This document shows, one piece after another, positions 18,474 to 20,450 of a stretch of DNA of 20,450 nt (the stretch's first letter is position 1; the number at the start of each line of letters is the position of its first letter). The DNA comes from a virus. The position numbers and the translations under genes are program-made. Under the pieces are notes generated by a model. The model saw only the letters and a list, made by a program, of their open reading frames with translations. It had not been told where the DNA came from and did no database searches. The stretch spans positions 1-20,450 of IMG/VR virus record IMGVR_UViG_3300040816_000097; one strand, given 5' to 3'.

Positions 18474-20291
18474 ATGGCAGGTAAAGTCGCACAATTTGAA
18501 AAGGCAGTTAATGCAGATACAATGGCAAGAAATCTTGCAGCTTTGTATAATCAATGGTGGATTCAAAGACAAAACAAAGAGTCAGAGTGGAGAGAATTAC
18601 GTAACTATCTTTTTGCTACTGATACTACTACAACATCTAACTCAGGACTTCCCTGGAAAAATAAAACTACTTTACCTAAGTTAACTCAAATTAGAGATAA
18701 CCTTCATGCTAATTATATGGATGCTTTATTTCCTAATGATGACTGGATGAAATGGGAAGGTGCTACATTAGAAGATAACTTTGTAGCTAAACGTAAAGCT
18801 ATTCAAGCTTACATGAAAACTAAAGTTAAAGAGTCTGGCTTTAGAGAAACCATATCACAACTTGTAGCAGATTATATTGATTATGGTAATTGTTTTGCAG
18901 ATGTTCAATATATAAATGAACAACATATAGATCCTGTTACTGGAGAAACAATTACTACTTATAATGGTCCTAAAGTAATTCGTATTTCTCCATTTGATAT
19001 TGTATTTAATCCTACAGCTCCTAGCTTCTCAGAAGCTCCTAAGTTTACTAGATATATTAAATCAGTTGGTGAGTTAATGACTGAGATTGAAGAACGACCA
19101 GATCTTAATTATGATCAAGCTGCAGTAAATCGTGCTTTAGAAATAAGAAACTCTTTATCTCAATTTAAAATAGAAGATATTAATAAATCAGAAGCTTATA
19201 TAGTAGATGGTTTTGGTTCTTTACAAGAGTATTATCAATCAGGTTACATTGAAATTTTAGAATTTGAAGGTGACTTTTATGATACTGTAGATCGTCAGTT
19301 ACATAAGAATAAAATTATTACTGTTATAGATAGAAGTTATATTGCTAGAATTATTGATAATCCTTCTTATATTGGTAGAGATTCTAAACATCATGTAGGT
19401 TGGAGAAAACGTCCTGACAATCTATATGCTATGGGTCCTTTAGATAACTTAGTTGGTTTACAGTATCGTGTAGATCATTTAGAAAACTTAAAAGCTGACG
19501 CTTTAGATTTAACTATACATCCACCATTAAAGATTAAAGGAGATGTAGAACCATTTCAATGGGGTCCTGAACAAACTATTCATATTCCTGAAGATGGAGA
19601 TGTAGAAGCTATGCCTCCTAATGCTGCTGCTTTTCAAGTTAACAATGAGATTGCAGCTATATTAAATATTATGGAAGAAATGGCAGGAGCTCCTAAAGAA
19701 GCTATGGGCTTTAGAACTCCAGGAGAAAAGACTGCATTTGAAGTACAACAGTTACAAAATGCTGCTTCTCGTATCTTCCAAAATAAAATTAATCAATTTG
19801 AAATTGAGTTCTTAGAACCAATTTTAAATACTATGCTTGAAGTAGCTAAACGTAATATGAACTTACCTGAGCTTGCTAAAGTTATGGATGATGATTTTGG
19901 TGTTACAGATTTTATATCTATTACTAAAGAAGACTTAACATCTCGTGGTAAGATTAGACCTATTGGTGCTAGACATTATGCAGCTCGAGCACAACTAATG
20001 CAGAATATGTTAGGTGTATTTAATAGTCCTATTGGACAAGTTATTGCTCCTCATATTTCAGCTAAGAAACTTGCTAATATGGTAGAAGAGTATATGGGTT
20101 TTGAAAAGTATGACTTCATTAAAGATAACGCTATGTTATTTGAGGGAGCAGAACAAGAAAAACTTAAACTTCAAATACAGCAAGATTTACAGCAACAAGC
20201 TGCTACTCCTCCAATAGAGGAACAAATGCTTGAAAATGATTTGCAAGGTGGGTTAGATACTAGCCCAGATGACATGGAAGACATGCTATAA
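18474..20291 (+). CDS. Portal (head-tail connector) protein
   Basis: 605 aa, long for a portal and typical of podoviruses. Seen: NLAALYNQWWIQRQNKESEW at the start, RNYLFATDT, KLTQIRDNLHANYMDALFPN, then a beta-rich clip/stem region with an acidic middle and HHVGWRKRPDNLYAMGPLDN, and a C-terminal helical part with NAASRIFQNKINQFE followed by FLEPILNTMLEVAKRN. The order and these motifs mark the T7-like/podoviral head-tail connector family. It forms the dodecameric ring at one capsid vertex through which DNA passes. It ends QGGLDTSPDDMEDML. Starts ATG 18474 behind AAGGAAA; a new promoter follows 4 nt after its stop. Confidence 0.93.
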   Translation: MAGKVAQFEKAVNADTMARNLAALYNQWWIQRQNKESEWRELRNYLFATDTTTTSNSGLPWKNKTTLPKLTQIRDNLHANYMDALFPNDDWMKWEGATLEDNFVAKRKAIQAYMKTKVKESGFRETISQLVADYIDYGNCFADVQYINEQHIDPVTGETITTYNGPKVIRISPFDIVFNPTAPSFSEAPKFTRYIKSVGELMTEIEERPDLNYDQAAVNRALEIRNSLSQFKIEDINKSEAYIVDGFGSLQEYYQSGYIEILEFEGDFYDTVDRQLHKNKIITVIDRSYIARIIDNPSYIGRDSKHHVGWRKRPDNLYAMGPLDNLVGLQYRVDHLENLKADALDLTIHPPLKIKGDVEPFQWGPEQTIHIPEDGDVEAMPPNAAAFQVNNEIAAILNIMEEMAGAPKEAMGFRTPGEKTAFEVQQLQNAASRIFQNKINQFEIEFLEPILNTMLEVAKRNMNLPELAKVMDDDFGVTDFISITKEDLTSRGKIRPIGARHYAARAQLMQNMLGVFNSPIGQVIAPHISAKKLANMVEEYMGFEKYDFIKDNAMLFEGAEQEKLKLQIQQDLQQQAATPPIEEQMLENDLQGGLDTSPDDMEDML

Positions 20292-20294
20292 ACC

Positions 20295-20323
20295 TTGACT
20301 TTTTAATAAAATTATGGTATAAT
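20295..20323 (+). promoter_or_regulatory. Strong extended -10 sigma70 promoter after portal
   Basis: TTGACT (20295-20300), 17-nt spacer ending TGG, TATAAT (20318-20323): near-perfect -35, perfect -10 and extended TGn. Predicted start near 20330, which coincides with the A of the next ATG. Confidence 0.85.
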
Positions 20324-20329
20324 ATTTAT

Positions 20330-20450
20330 ATGGATTTGAAATCAGATAAAGGCAAAAGCCTCTCAAAGGCTGAAGCCTTCAAAGAAATAAGAACTTATTT
20401 AGAAGAACAAATAAGTTTATCTCAAAGAAAGTGTTTAGATGAGGATAACT
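20330..20450 (+). CDS. Gene cut by window end, probably translated from leaderless mRNA
   Basis: Open from ATG 20330 to the edge (40 codons seen). Seen: MDLKSDKGKSLSKAEAFKEI, then RTYLEEQISLSQRKCLDED, charged and helical. The upstream promoter predicts transcription starting at this ATG, so there would be no ribosome binding site. The downstream function is unknown; a scaffold or other head-assembly protein would be expected after portal, but the visible part does not identify it. Confidence 0.55.
   Translation, partial: MDLKSDKGKSLSKAEAFKEIRTYLEEQISLSQRKCLDEDN

Noticed and set aside
20340-20382. Repeated AAGGC/GCCTT elements after the portal gene as a terminator
   Set aside because: They are within the coding sequence of the gene starting at 20330 and lack a T-run.

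Overview
The window is part of a tailed-phage genome, AT-rich and tightly packed, with no bacterial housekeeping genes. Two divergent blocks meet at a gene-poor interval (8459-9499). The left block (1-8458) is almost entirely on the minus strand and carries replication and accessory genes. The right block (9500-20450) is entirely on the plus strand and carries virion, lysis and packaging genes. Large terminase, portal, a short-tail-fibre-like gene set and a T7-type replisome (family A polymerase, gp4-like primase and helicase) point to a podovirus-like phage of an aquatic Gram-negative bacterium. No phage RNA polymerase is visible, and several host-type sigma70 promoters (TTGACA/TTGACT, 17-bp spacer, TATAAT) are present, so host RNA polymerase is probably used.

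Replication (1-3950, minus). One promoter (3922-3950) appears to drive a chain of overlapping genes: a 97-aa unknown protein, zinc-ribbon/TOPRIM primase, RecA-fold helicase, then a DNA polymerase I-type enzyme cut into two proteins. The first polymerase part ends just before motif A. The second starts five residues before the motif A aspartate and runs off the window. A 33-codon membrane-peptide ORF sits in the seam.

The most striking gene is tiny. At 4018-4089, on the plus strand against all its neighbours, is a 23-codon ORF that matches PqqA, the ribosomally made precursor of the redox cofactor pyrroloquinoline quinone (PQQ), residue for residue at the conserved positions, including the Glu15/Tyr19 pair that is cross-linked. 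It has a strong ribosome binding site, lies beside a dyad in a divergent regulatory region, ends in a GC-rich hairpin and differs in base composition from its surroundings. No other pqq gene is in the window, so the phage would feed precursor into a host PQQ pathway. This suggests a host that depends on quinoprotein dehydrogenases, for example a methylotroph (inference).

Accessory minus-strand genes (4131-8458): a small zinc-ribbon protein, a ribbon-helix-helix protein, a class II glutamine amidotransferase paired with a COOH-NH2 amidoligase (a predicted amide-forming modification system), and a run of small overlapping genes, two encoding single-span membrane proteins.

Central interval (8459-9499): a 23-bp imperfect hairpin, operator-like dyads, structured RNA-like sequence, a possibly decayed small ORF, two forward promoters and a bidirectional terminator. 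The second promoter is a perfect extended consensus and reads into the late genes.

Late block (9500-20450, plus): a probable small terminase, a series of tail-fibre/virion proteins ending in a polyglycine adhesin, three consecutive 2-oxoglutarate/Fe(II) oxygenases of different types, membrane/lysis proteins including a three-span holin, two small basic phage proteins, large terminase, portal, and a new strong promoter feeding a partial gene whose start codon lies at the predicted transcription start. The oxygenases sit directly after the glycine-rich adhesin, suggesting hydroxylation of a virion or host-surface target (inference).
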